Assembly: GCF_026262505.1 (NCBI RefSeq)
Contig: NC_067208.1
Coordinates: 10,177,962-10,241,961 of the forward strand
Length of the DNA stretch: 64,000 nucleotides
Reading direction: 5' to 3'
From: Trichomonas vaginalis G3
Taxonomy: Eukaryota; Parabasalia; Trichomonadida; Trichomonadidae
Below the pieces are notes generated by a model, which did no database searches, had not been told where the DNA came from, and saw only the letters and a program-made list of their open reading frames with translations. How positions within the stretch are numbered: the first letter of the stretch is position 1; the number at the start of each line of letters is the position of its first letter. This document shows positions 32,336-43,404 of this stretch, piece after piece. A program made the position numbers and the translations under genes.

Positions 32336-35300
32336 GAGGCAAAGTGCAATCACCTATCAATATTGCACTTTGCTGTCAAAAGTTCTTCGCATCTCTTGAG
32401 GTGTGAGGAAGTTTCTCGACAGAGGAAACTTTCATATCGAATGTTGCCTCTGTCGAGATGTATGTGACAGGCAAAGTGCAATCACCTATCAATATTGCAC
32501 TTTGCCTGTCAAAAGTTCTTCGCATCTCTTGAGGTGTGAGGAAGTTTCTCGACAGAGGAAACTTTCATATCGAATGTTGCCTCTGTCGAGATGTATGTGA
32601 CAGGCAAAGTGCAATCACCTATCAATATTGCACTTTGCCTGTCAAAAGTTCTTCGCATCTCTTGAGGTGTGAGGAAGTTTCTCGACAGAGGAAACTTTCA
32701 TATCGAATGTTGCCTCTGTCGAGATGTATGTGACAGGCAAAGTGCAATCACCTATCAATATTGCACTTTGCCTGTCAAAAGTTCTTCGCATCTCTTGAGG
32801 TGTGAGGAAGTTTCTCGACAGAGGAAACTTTCATATCGAATGTTGCCTCTGTCGAGATGTATGTGACAGGCAAAGTGCAATCACCTATCAATATTGCACT
32901 TTGCCTGTCAAAAGTTCTTCGCATCTCTTGAGGTGTGAGGAAGTTTCTCGACAGAGGAAACTTTCATATCGAATGTTGCCTCTGTCGAGATGTATGTGAC
33001 AGGCAAAGTGCAATCACCTATCAATATTGCACTTTGCCTGTCAAAAGTTCTTCGCATCTCTTGAGGTGTGAGGAAGTTTCTCGACAGAGGAAACTTTCAT
33101 ATCGAATGTTGCCTCTGTCGAGATGTATGTGACAGGCAAAGTGCAATCACCTATCAATATTGCACTTTGCCTGTCAAAAGTTCTTCGCATCTCTTGAGGT
33201 GTGAGGAAGTTTCTCGACAGAGGAAACTTTCATATCGAATGTTGCCTCTGTCGAGATGTATGTGACAGGCAAAGTGCAATCACCTATCAATATTGCACTT
33301 TGCCTGTCAAAAGTTCTTCGCATCTCTTGAGGTGTGAGGAAGTTTCTCGACAGAGGAAACTTTCATATCGAATGTTGCCTCTGTCGAGATGTATGTGACA
33401 GGCAAAGTGCAATCACCTATCAATATTGCACTTTGCCTGTCAAAAGTTCTTCGCATCTCTTGAGGTGTGAGGAAGTTTCTCGACAGAGGAAACTTTCATA
33501 TCGAATGTTGCCTCTGTCGAGATGTATGTGACAGGCAAAGTGCAATCACCTATCAATATTGCACTTTGCCTGTCAAAAGTTCTTCGCATCTCTTGAGGTG
33601 TGAGGAAGTTTCTCGACAGAGGAAACTTTCATATCGAATGTTGCCTCTGTCGAGATGTATGTGACAGGCAAAGTGCAATCACCTATCAATATTGCACTTT
33701 GCCTGTCAAAAGTTCTTCGCATCTCTTGAGGTGTGAGGAAGTTTCTCGACAGAGGAAACTTTCATATCGAATGTTGCCTCTGTCGAGATGTATGTGACAG
33801 GCAAAGTGCAATCACCTATCAATATTGCACTTTGCCTGTCAAAAGTTCTTCGCATCTCTTGAGGTGTGAGGAAGTTTCTCGACAGAGGAAACTTTCATAT
33901 CGAATGTTGCCTCTGTCGAGATGTATGTGACAGGCAAGTGCAATCACCTATCAATATTGCACTTTGCCTGTCAAAAGTTCTTCGCATCTCTTGAGGTGTG
34001 AGGAAGTTTCTCGACAGAGGAAACTTTCATATCGAATGTTGCCTCTGTCGAGATGTATGTGACAGGCAAAGTGCAATCACCTATCAATATTGCACTTTGC
34101 CTGTCAAAAGTTCTTCGCATCTCTTGAGGTGTGAGGAAGTTTCTCGACAGAGGAAACTTTCATATCGAATGTTGCCTCTGTCGAGATGTATGTGACAGGC
34201 AAAGTGCAATCACCTATCAATATTGCACTTTGCCTGTCAAAAGTTCTTCGCATCTCTTGAGGTGTGAGGAAGTTTCTCGACAGAGGAAACTTTCATATCG
34301 AATGTTGCCTCTGTCGAGATGTATGTGACAGGCAAGTGCAATCACCTATCAATATTGCACTTTGCCTGTCAAAAGTTCTTCGCATCTCTTGAGGTGTGAG
34401 GAAGTTTCTCGACAGAGGAAACTTTCATATCGAATGTTGCCTCTGTCGAGATGTATGTGACAGGCAAAGTGCAATCACCTATCAATATTGCACTTTGCCT
34501 GTCAAAAGTTCTTCGCATCTCTTGAGGTGTGAGGAAGTTTCTCGACAGAGGAAACTTTCATATCGAATGTTGCCTCTGTCGAGATGTATGTGACAGGCAA
34601 AGTGCAATCACCTATCAATATTGCACTTTGCCTGTCAAAAGTTCTTCGCATCTCTTGAGGTGTGAGGAAGTTTCTCGACAGAGGAAACTTTCATATCGAA
34701 TGTTGCCTCTGTCGAGATGTATGTGACAGGCAAGTGCAATCACCTATCAATATTGCACTTTGCCTGTCAAAAGTTCTTCGCATCTCTTGAGGTGTGAGGA
34801 AGTTTCTCGACAGAGGAAACTTTCATATCGAATGTTGCCTCTGTCGAGATGTATGTGACAGGCAAAGTGCAATCACCTATCAATATTGCACTTTGCCTGT
34901 CAAAAGTTCTTCGCATCTCTTGAGGTGTGAGGAAGTTTCTCGACAGAGGAAACTTTCATATCGAATGTTGCCTCTGTCGAGATGTATGTGACAGGCAAAG
35001 TGCAATCACCTATCAATATTGCACTTTGCCTGTCAAAAGTTCTTCGCATCTCTTGAGGTGTGAGGAAGTTTCTCGACAGAGGAAACTTTCATATCGAATG
35101 TTGCCTCTGTCGAGATGTATGTGACAGGCAAAGTGCAATCACCTATCAATATTGCACTTTGCCTGTCAAAAGTTCTTCGCATCTCTTGAGGTGTGAGGAA
35201 GTTTCTCGACAGAGGAAACTTTCATATCGAATGTTGCCTCTGTCGAGATGTATGTGACAGGCAAGTGCAATCACCTATCAATATTGCACTTTGCCTGTCA

Positions 35301-37274
35301 AAAGTTCTTCGCATCTCTTGAGGTGTGAGGAAGTTTCTCGACAGAGGAAACTTTCATATCGAATGTTGCCTCTGTCGAGATGTATGTGACAGGCAAAGTG
35401 CAATCACCTATCAATATTGCACTTTGCCTGTCAAAAGTTCTTCGCATCTCTTGAGGTGTGAGGAAGTTTCTCGACAGAGGAAACTTTCATATCGAATGTT
35501 GCCTCTGTCGAGATGTATGTGACAGGCAAAGTGCAATCACCTATCAATATTGCACTTTGCCTGTCAAAAGTTCTTCGCATCTCTTGAGGTGTGAGGAAGT
35601 TTCTCGACAGAGGAAACTTTCATATCGAATGTTGCCTCTGTCGAGATGTATGTGACAGGCAAAGTGCAATCACCTATCAATATTGCACTTTGCCTGTCAA
35701 AAGTTCTTCGCATCTCTTGAGGTGTGAGGAAGTTTCTCGACAGAGGAAACTTTCATATCGAATGTTGCCTCTGTCGAGATGTATGTGACAGGCAAAGTGC
35801 AATCACCTATCAATATTGCACTTTGCCTGTCAAAAGTTCTTCGCATCTCTTGAGGTGTGAGGAAGTTTCTCGACAGAGGAAACTTTCATATCGAATGTTG
35901 CCTCTGTCGAGATGTATGTGACAGGCAAAGTGCAATCACCTATCAATATTGCACTTTGCCTGTCAAAAGTTCTTCGCATCTCTTGAGGTGTGAGGAAGTT
36001 TCTCGACAGAGGAAACTTTCATATCGAATGTTGCCTCTGTCGAGATGTATGTGACAGGCAAAGTGCAATCACCTATCAATATTGCACTTTGCCTGTCAAA
36101 AGTTCTTCGCATCTCTTGAGGTGTGAGGAAGTTTCTCGACAGAGGAAACTTTCATATCGAATGTTGCCTCTGTCGAGATGTATGTGACAGGCAAAGTGCA
36201 ATCACCTATCAATATTGCACTTTGCCTGTCAAAAGTTCTTCGCATCTCTTGAGGTGTGAGGAAGTTTCTCGACAGAGGAAACTTTCATATCGAATGTTGC
36301 CTCTGTCGAGATGTATGTGACAGGCAAAGTGCAATCACCTATCAATATTGCACTTTGCCTGTCAAAAGTTCTTCGCATCTCTTGAGGTGTGAGGAAGTTT
36401 CTCGACAGAGGAAACTTTCATATCGAATGTTGCCTCTGTCGAGATGTATGTGACAGGCAAAGTGCAATCACCTATCAATATTGCACTTTGCCTGTCAAAA
36501 GTTCTTCGCATCTCTTGAGGTGTGAGGAAGTTTCTCGACAGAGGAAACTTTCATATCGAATGTTGCCTCTGTCGAGATGTATGTGACAGGCAAAGTGCAA
36601 TCACCTATCAATATTGCACTTTGCCTGTCAAAAGTTCTTCGCATCTCTTGAGGTGTGAGGAAGTTTCTCGACAGAGGAAACTTTCATATCGAATGTTGCC
36701 TCTGTCGAGATGTATGTGACAGGCAAAGTGCAATCACCTATCAATATTGCACTTTGCCTGTCAAAAGTTCTTCGCATCTCTTGAGGTGTGAGGAAGTTTC
36801 TCGACAGAGGAAACTTTCATATCGAATGTTGCCTCTGTCGAGATGTATGTGACAGGCAAAGTGCAATCACCTATCAATATTGCACTTTGCCTGTCAAAAG
36901 TTCTTCGCATCTCTTGAGGTGTGAGGAAGTTTCTCGACAGAGGAAACTTTCATATCGAATGTTGCCTCTGTCGAGATGTATGTGACAGGCAAAGTGCAAT
37001 CACCTATCAATATTGCACTTTGCCTGTCAAAAGTTCTTCGCATCTCTTGAGGTGTGAGGAAGTTTCTCGACAGAGGAAACTTTCATATCGAATGTTGCCT
37101 CTGTCGAGATGTATGTGACAGGCAAAGTGCAATCACCTATCAATATTGCACTTTGCCTGTCAAAAGTTCTTCGCATCTCTTGAGGTGTGAGGAAGTTTCT
37201 CGACAGAGGAAACTTTCATATCGAATGTTGCCTCTGTCGAGATGTATGTGACAGGCAAAGTGCAATCACCTATC
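32336..37274 (+). repeat. 133-bp tandem array, 37 copies
   Basis: A head-to-tail array of a 133-bp unit, with GTGAGGAAG landmarks from 32403 to 37187. I count 37 landmarks in 36 intervals, 32 of 133 bp and four of 132 bp. Copies otherwise look identical. Each unit holds two strong hairpins, TCTCGACAGAGG/CCTCTGTCGAGA and GACAGGCAAAGTGCAAT/ATTGCACTTTGCCTGTC, plus a weaker one around GCATCTCTTGAGG. The left edge is a truncated unit and the right edge breaks off after CACCTATC. The repeated 65-residue frames are not genes. The array has one orientation and so breaks the symmetry of the palindrome. Confidence 0.95.
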
Positions 37275-37395
37275 GAATCTCTCTATCCTTCGTAGATCTC
37301 GGAAAAACTTTGCCTTAAACTACTGCATTAATGTTTCCTAGTATTCAAAGAGCTATGAATTCTATAGTTGATCTTATAAGGTAGAGTTTTTCCTA

Positions 37396-40300
37396 ACTTT
37401 CTCTTTATTTGAAAGGTTTTCAACAAAGCTATACCTTAAAAATCTGTGCTTGTTATATCTGATCATTTGTGTGTTAGGGGAGGTAAATTTATTCCACTAG
37501 AGCAAATTTTTTCCGAGGTTTCTCATCGAATGAGAAACCTCGGAACAACTCTTCAATAGTGTAATGAATTTGTGGTATTTGTCCTGCAAACAGCGAGAGA
37601 ACTTGTCTGTAATTCGTTTATGATGAAGTTATCTGGATGTCTCTCAGATGAGGAAGGAAGTCCAGAAAACTTCACCATAAGTTAATACTTGTGTATTTCT
37701 ATGACTCTCTTCACGTCAGAGAATGTAAATTTACTCGAATAGGGCAAAGTTCTGCTCAAGTTTCTCATTTGATGAGAAACCTCGGAAGAACTTTGCCCTA
37801 AGGTAATGTATATGTGATTGTTGGCCCGCAGAGAAACAAGGAATCTGTTTGTATTTCGTTTATGGTGAAGTTCTCGGATGTTCTCTCAAATTATATGGAA
37901 AATCAAGATAACTTCACCATAATTTGTTGTAGTTGTGATTCTCTGGCTCTTTGCCGGCCAGAAAACTAGAAAATAGTTTATAGTGGGAGTATGCTCGATG
38001 AATACCTACTCACTAAAAATATACGTTATTTTTTGTTTTCCTATGGGAAAATAGTTTTGATTTTTATACTATCGTATGCTTTGTTATTGCATGAATTGTC
38101 TATTTTCTTAATAAAAACTCATTTTTCCGTGTGATTCTGAATCAATGCATTCCAAAAAAGCGTTTTCCGCCTTTGAAACGTGAAAACACACATTGCATGA
38201 AGAATCAGAGAAGATTTTCTATCTTTCAATTTTTTAGACTTATTGAAATTTGATAATAACTCCAAATTAAGCTGATAAACTCATAGAGCACATAAAATAA
38301 CACATGCCTATCATATTTGAATTTTCTAAAAATCTCCAAAAAAATCGCGTTTTAAAAATTTCGTAGTTAAAAAGTAAATTTTTCACGATAAAAAAACTAT
38401 AATTGGTTTTTTTTGGAATTCTTCGAGTTAGAAAATCTTCTCTGATTCTTCATGCAATGTGTGTTTTCACGTTTCAAAGGCGGAAAACGCTTTTTTGGAA
38501 TGCATTGATTCAGAATCACACGGAAAAATGAGTTTTTATTAAGAAAATAGACAATTCATGCAATAACAAAGCATACGATAGTATAAAAATCAAAACTATT
38601 TTCCCATAGGAAAACAAAAAATAACGTATATTTTTAGTGAGTAGGTATTCATCGAGCATACTCCCACTATAAACTATTTTCTAGTTTTCTGGCCGGCAAA
38701 GAGCCAGAGAATCACAACTACAACAAATTATGGTGAAGTTATCTTGATTTTCCATATAATTTGAGAGAACATCCGAGAACTTCACCATAAACGAAATACA
38801 AACAGATTCCTTGTTTCTCTGCGGGCCAACAATCACATATACATTACCTTAGGGCAAAGTTCTTCCGAGGTTTCTCATCAAATGAGAAACTTGAGCAGAA
38901 CTTTGCCCTATTCGAGTAAATTTACATTCTCTGACGTGAAGAGAGTCATAGAAATACACAAGTATTAACTTATGGTGAAGTTTTCTGGACTTCCTTCCTC
39001 ATCTGAGAGACATCCAGATAACTTCATCATAAACGAATTACAGACAAGTTCTCTCGCTGTTTGCAGGACAAATACCACAAATTCATTACACTATTGAAGA
39101 GTTGTTCCGAGGTTTCTCATTCGATGAGAAACCTCGGAAAAAATTTGCTCTAGTGGAATAAATTTACCTCCCCTAACACACAAATGATCAGATATAACAA
39201 GCACAGATTTTTAAGGTATAGCTTTGTTGAAAACCTTTCAACGAATGAGAAAGTTAGGAAAAACTCTACCTTATAAGATCAACTATAGAATTCATAGCTC
39301 TTTGAATACTAGGAAACATTAATGCAGTAGTTTAAGGCAAAGTTTTTCCGAGATCTACGAAGGATAGAGAGATCTCGGAAGAACTTTGCTCTGCACAAGT
39401 AATTTCAGAATCTATGGTCCTCTAAGGACCAGAGGACGGTAATGTAAAAGAATGATGTCAATAGCAGATAAATAATAGCCTTAGAAGTTCAATACGTGCA
39501 CAGTTTGACTACATTGCCCTAGTAGTTAGACTGTACAGGTATTGTACTTCTGGCCTAAAAAATCCTCATTGAAGACAATAGGTAGAAACTCAAATTGTTG
39601 ATAAATATCCCAAAATATCATAAGAGAGCCCATTATTGTTACCTGGCTCCTTCCTGGCTTTCAAAGTCTGTAAACGAGAAGTCTTGGCTCTTGTGGTAAT
39701 TGCTTCCAAGAGGTTTACTCAATTCGAGTAAAACTATAAACCCTGTAACTGACATGTACTTCCTTGAATGGGCATTAAAAGTAATTTAACCTAACGAATA
39801 GTAACATGACTCTCGTAAACGAAAAAGAGAATTTGACGCAGTCAAATCCTCTCTCTCAAAAAGTGGACTTTACATGGCAAATTTCAAATGCATGTAAGGT
39901 CCATTTGATCAGTTTCAGGATGGAATTGGAGGCCATGAGGTACTGACATTGCATCAGTATCTCATAGCCTCCAATCCCTTCAAAAAATGGGAGAAACTTT
40001 GGTCGAATAATTTAACATTCGGCCAAAGTTTCTCCCATAATTAATGAGAATGAAAGGGTAAGAGGCATATAGGGTCACTATATACCTCTTACCCTTTCAT
40101 TTTTCATTTGGAGGTCAACAAACCCGGAGTTAATTGCAAACAATTAACTCCAAATTTGTTTATGTTAAGGAAGGAATTGGAGGGTAAGAGGTACATAGTA
40201 TGAATATGTACCTCTTACCCTGCAATTCCTTCTAGAAAGTTCCAAAACTTTGGGTTAATTGCAAACTATTAACCCAAAGTTTTGGAACTTTCAAGTGGAG

Positions 40301-41685
40301 ATGGAAGACTTTGGGGTATATATTAATATAATATACCTCAAAGCCTTCCATCTCCACTACAAATGGAGAAACTTTGTCCGAATAGTTTAACATTCGGACA
40401 AAGTTTCTCCCATCTTTCAATGTAATTGCTACCTGTGAGGTACTGACTTGAAGTCAGTGCTTCACAGGTAGCAATATCCAAAAATTTAAAAACATTTTAT
40501 CAGTTCGTTAGAGAACTAGAGCCTCCTAGGTACTGAACCAGAATCAGTGCCTAGGGGACTCTAGTGATCTATATAAATCTGAGAAACTTTGAGGAAATTG
40601 TTCGACATTTCCTCAAAGTTTCTCAGCAATTTAGCGAGGAATGTTCGTTATCGTGTAGATATTTATAATATATACATGATAACAAACATTCCCCGCTAAA
40701 AGATGTAAAATCTTATAAGAAATAATTGCAAAAGAATAACAAATTGCAACAAATTTTATATGAAACTGAACCTTATGAGGTAGTGATTCAAGATCACCGC
40801 CTCATAAGATTCAGTTTCAATCTCAAGTATCTCAAAAGTAAGGCTCTATTTTTTGCCATGTAAAGTATCACTTTACTGTCAAGCCGTTTTTATCGTTTTC
40901 GTTTACAACATGACCACTATTTTGATGACTAAGAAATGTAATTCATCAAATTGGCAGTTCGATGAATAATACCATGCAATCAACAACTGGTTTGTTACAA
41001 TTTGGCTTGATTCATCAAATTGGCGGTTTGATGAACCGAATATTGTAATCCAGACTAGGTCAGTTACAATTTGGCTTGATTCATCAAATTGGCGGTTTGA
41101 TGAACCGAATATTGTAATCCAGACTAGGTCAGTTACAATTTGGCTTGATTCATCAAATTGGCGGTTTGATGAACCGAATATTGTAATCCAGACTAGGTCA
41201 GTTGCTTGTTGGTCATAGATAATAATGACACCTTTCAGTTTTTGTTAAACATCTCAATTATCCCGCCAAAAATTATTGGGTCTAAATTGGTTTTTATTAT
41301 TATTATTTTCAGAAACAAACTAACTTGTTTTTTAGGAATTTATCATTCATAAAGTCTTTATGATATATTTTCAACTTATAATGAATATGAAATTATAATT
41401 GTTATTTTGAAAAAAAATTATTCATGATCAATTCATGATTTAACCAGTTCCTTCAAATTAGGAGAGCATATTCAAATATAATCGCTCATTAAAATCAATT
41501 TTTATATTTTTTTTTAAATCGAAATTATCTCATCATAAACCATGCAAACTGACTATTTGTTCTTATCACCATGTTACCAATATCAGAATTGTCTTTACAG
41601 CCAAAATTTCGCTCGATAAAAGTCCATCCAATAGTGAGATAATTGAGCAACTAACATTTTTCCATATCACAAAAAACCTCCCCAA
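37396..41685 (-). repeat. Right arm of giant palindrome
   Basis: The inverted copy of 28058-32279, about 69 bp longer because the 69-bp hairpin unit is present three times (landmarks 41053, 41122, 41191). Between the array and this arm, 37275-37395 continues the hairpin DNA outward in a form also found at 30301-30435 and, inverted, at 39240-39372. The outer edge fuses to the coding frame of the DUF3447 gene at about 41685. Confidence 0.88.
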
Positions 41686-42057
41686 ATTACATTTTTCGAA
41701 TTTATCAGACTTGCGTAATTTAATTCCATATTCTTCATAAAATAGGAAGTTTGAAATAATGGAAATATTTTCGACATCTTTGATATGATAATCATCAGAT
41801 AAGAGTTTAGCAAGAGATAAATATGACTTTGTATAGCGATTGTTATACGGAATGATATTTAAAATGTCTCTCATAATCTTTGTTGGTGGATATTTCTTTG
41901 AATCAATCAACTCTGCTTTGATCTTTTTGTAAATAGAGATTAATTCTTCTCCTTTTTCCGTTTTTAGCTGATACAGCGCAATATACGGATCGATGTAGTA
42001 TTCGTAGATACTTCGTAACTCGCTGAATTTATTTGGATGGATGTCTTGATCAGACAT
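41566..42057 (-). pseudogene. Truncated DUF3447/ankyrin-repeat protein gene
   Basis: The first 125 or so residues (MSDQDIHPNKFSELRSIYEY onward, through YIDPYIALYQLKTEKGEEL and ILNIIPYNNRYTKSYLSLAK) are the N-terminal DUF3447 region of the very large T. vaginalis ankyrin family. Full members run on for 400-800 residues with many ankyrin repeats. Here the family sequence ends near KSDKFEKCN, where the giant palindrome begins at 41685, and the last 37 or so codons are palindrome DNA read as protein. The ATG at 42057 matches the family start. The rest of the gene is not at the other end of the palindrome. The remnant could still be transcribed; function is presumably lost. Confidence 0.85.
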
Positions 42058-42357
42058 GAAAAAAATTTAAAAGTTATATATTGATATTTTACTATATAAA
42101 ATATCCTTGTAATCACTAGAAGAAAAAATGCTAAGCTACACATGTGGATAACATCTGCTGCAAAGATTTCGGATATCAATTATGGATTCTGATTAAGTTC
42201 TAAGATATGAAATGGATTACCAAGAATAGAAAAGTCGAAAGCAATAAGATTTTTATACAGAAGCTTATATCATTTTTCAAACGTATCAAGAATCTTTTTG
42301 TCCAAATAAGTACACTTCTTCTCTCCGGTCCTGGAAAAGTTCCAGAGATATCGGTGC

Positions 42358-42634
42358 ATTAGGACTTGGCAAGGTCCTTCCGAAGTCTCTCATTAGTTGA
42401 GAGATTTTGGAAAAACCTTGCCTCAAAGTACACTGATTATCAGAAAAAGTTATTAGTCTATTAAGGCAGAGATTATCCGAGGTCCCTCTATTCTTGAAAG
42501 CCCTTGGATAATTTCTGTATTAAGATTGTATACTTGTGTTTCTATCAGAATGTAAATATACTCGAATAGGACAGCTTTCTTCTGAGGTCTCTAATTTTAT
42601 GAGAGACAGCGGAAGAAAACTGTCCTATTGTAAA
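42358..42634. repeat. Outlying hairpin units related to the palindrome
   Basis: There are three hairpins. At about 42366-42423 GGCAAGGT and TCCGAAGTCTCTCA pair with TGAGAGATTTTGGAA and ACCTTGC. A second spans about 42461-42521 (AGGCAGAGATTATCCGAGG arm). The third, about 42568-42627, has arms AGGACAGCTTTCTTC and GAAGAAAACTGTCCT. The arrangement, a TTCCGAGG-like step and a CTCTCAT..ATGAGAG centre, is that of the giant palindrome units, but these are more diverged. Confidence 0.7.
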
Positions 42635-43013
42635 GTAGACCTAGTTTCAGGAGAGACATTTCGTAATGGTTAGAAGCTCCTGGTTCGAAGGTGTGCTTCC
42701 ATATTTCAACAGTAGATGACATTTACCATGAGGAACTTAGGAGTTTTGTAGAAATTGAAAGCCAGGTTGAATTATTCTGACATCAAATTAGTATAGATCA
42801 TGTCTTATTATGAGGTCTACTGACATGAGATCAAGAGCTCCAAGGATACATTTTTAGCGAGTGGTAGACTCAACAAAAAAATTATCTAACAAACGATTAT
42901 TTATGATTCAAATGTTGTTCGGCATTAGAATCAAAAATAATCATGAGAAAGATTAAACAGGTGTGAAGTAACTTGTAATTTTTAAATAAATTATCTTTAG
43001 AGGAACAAAAGTA
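42635..43013. other. Intergenic DNA
   Basis: No gene recognised. The sequence near 42640-42850 has short partial inverted repeats and may be decayed hairpin-chain DNA. Confidence 0.4.
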
Positions 43014-43094
43014 CGACAGAAACCGGATTTGAACCGATGCGGGTGAACCCATGGGGTTTCGAATCCCACGCCTTAACCACTCGGCCATTCTGCC
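43014..43094 (-). tRNA. tRNA-Ser (anticodon CGA)
   Basis: An 81-nt class II tRNA. The acceptor stem GGCAGAA pairs with TTCTGTC (one G-U), followed by discriminator G. The D arm is GCC-GAGTGGTTAA-GGC, the anticodon loop TTCGAAA gives CGA (reads UCG, serine), the variable arm GGGTTCACCC is long as expected for Ser, and the T loop is TTCAAAT. One A-C mismatch closes the anticodon stem at position 31-39. CCA is not encoded, and there is no intron. Confidence 0.93.
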
Positions 43095-43404
43095 ATTACA
43101 CAATTTTTATTTTTAAGGTCCTAATGACTTTAGTTTTCCACATTTTCTTATTTGATCAAACTTCATCAAATATGAAATACTCGAAAACCCTTTAAATACT
43201 GTGATGTCATTTATTTGGACAGTTGCTCATAGACATTTTAGCCTTCTTTTCTTCATTTAATCTTTTATAACAATCAAAGTTCATTAATGCAATTGCTTAA
43301 ATATATTTTGATCAATTTGTTTTCTTGTTTCTTACTGAGATTTTGCTATTTTATTTTCGTTGTATGGTCAAGTTTTGTAACAAATGATATTTTATATATT
43401 TAAT
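43095..43404. other. Intergenic DNA between tRNA and discoidin-like gene
   Basis: No gene or ordered repeat is recognised. Both flanking genes run leftward. Confidence 0.45.

Larger units (their letters stand above)
28058..41685. repeat. 13.6-kb giant palindrome with central tandem array
   Basis: The left arm (28058-32279) and right arm (37396-41685) are near-identical inverted copies; sampled segments differ by occasional single bases. Their centre is the 133-bp array. No protein gene is credible inside; the open frames are by-products of the inverted repeats. Nearly all of it is made of consecutive hairpin units of 45-70 bp with loops of about 7-15 bases, each separated by a few bases to a few dozen. 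Base composition is less AT-rich than ordinary intergenic DNA here. No matching target duplication was found at the outer ends. It resembles fold-back elements in outline, but the hairpin-chain construction is not one I can match to a known family. Confidence 0.9.

Noticed and set aside
32403-37251. Family of repeated 65-residue proteins
   Set aside because: All begin at GTG within identical satellite units and span hairpins; the frames come from the repeat and carry no known domain.
32336-37274. CRISPR-like array
   Set aside because: Units of 133 bp are contiguous and identical with no variable spacers, and the context is eukaryotic.
28058-41685. Assembly artefact from a folded-back read
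   Set aside because: Arms differ in 69-bp copy number and scattered bases, and the outer flanks differ, so a simple artefact is unlikely, though long reads should confirm.
42655-42720. tRNA-like sequence near CTCCTGGTTCGAAG
   Set aside because: It has a T-loop-like stretch, but no acceptor or anticodon stem can be formed around it.
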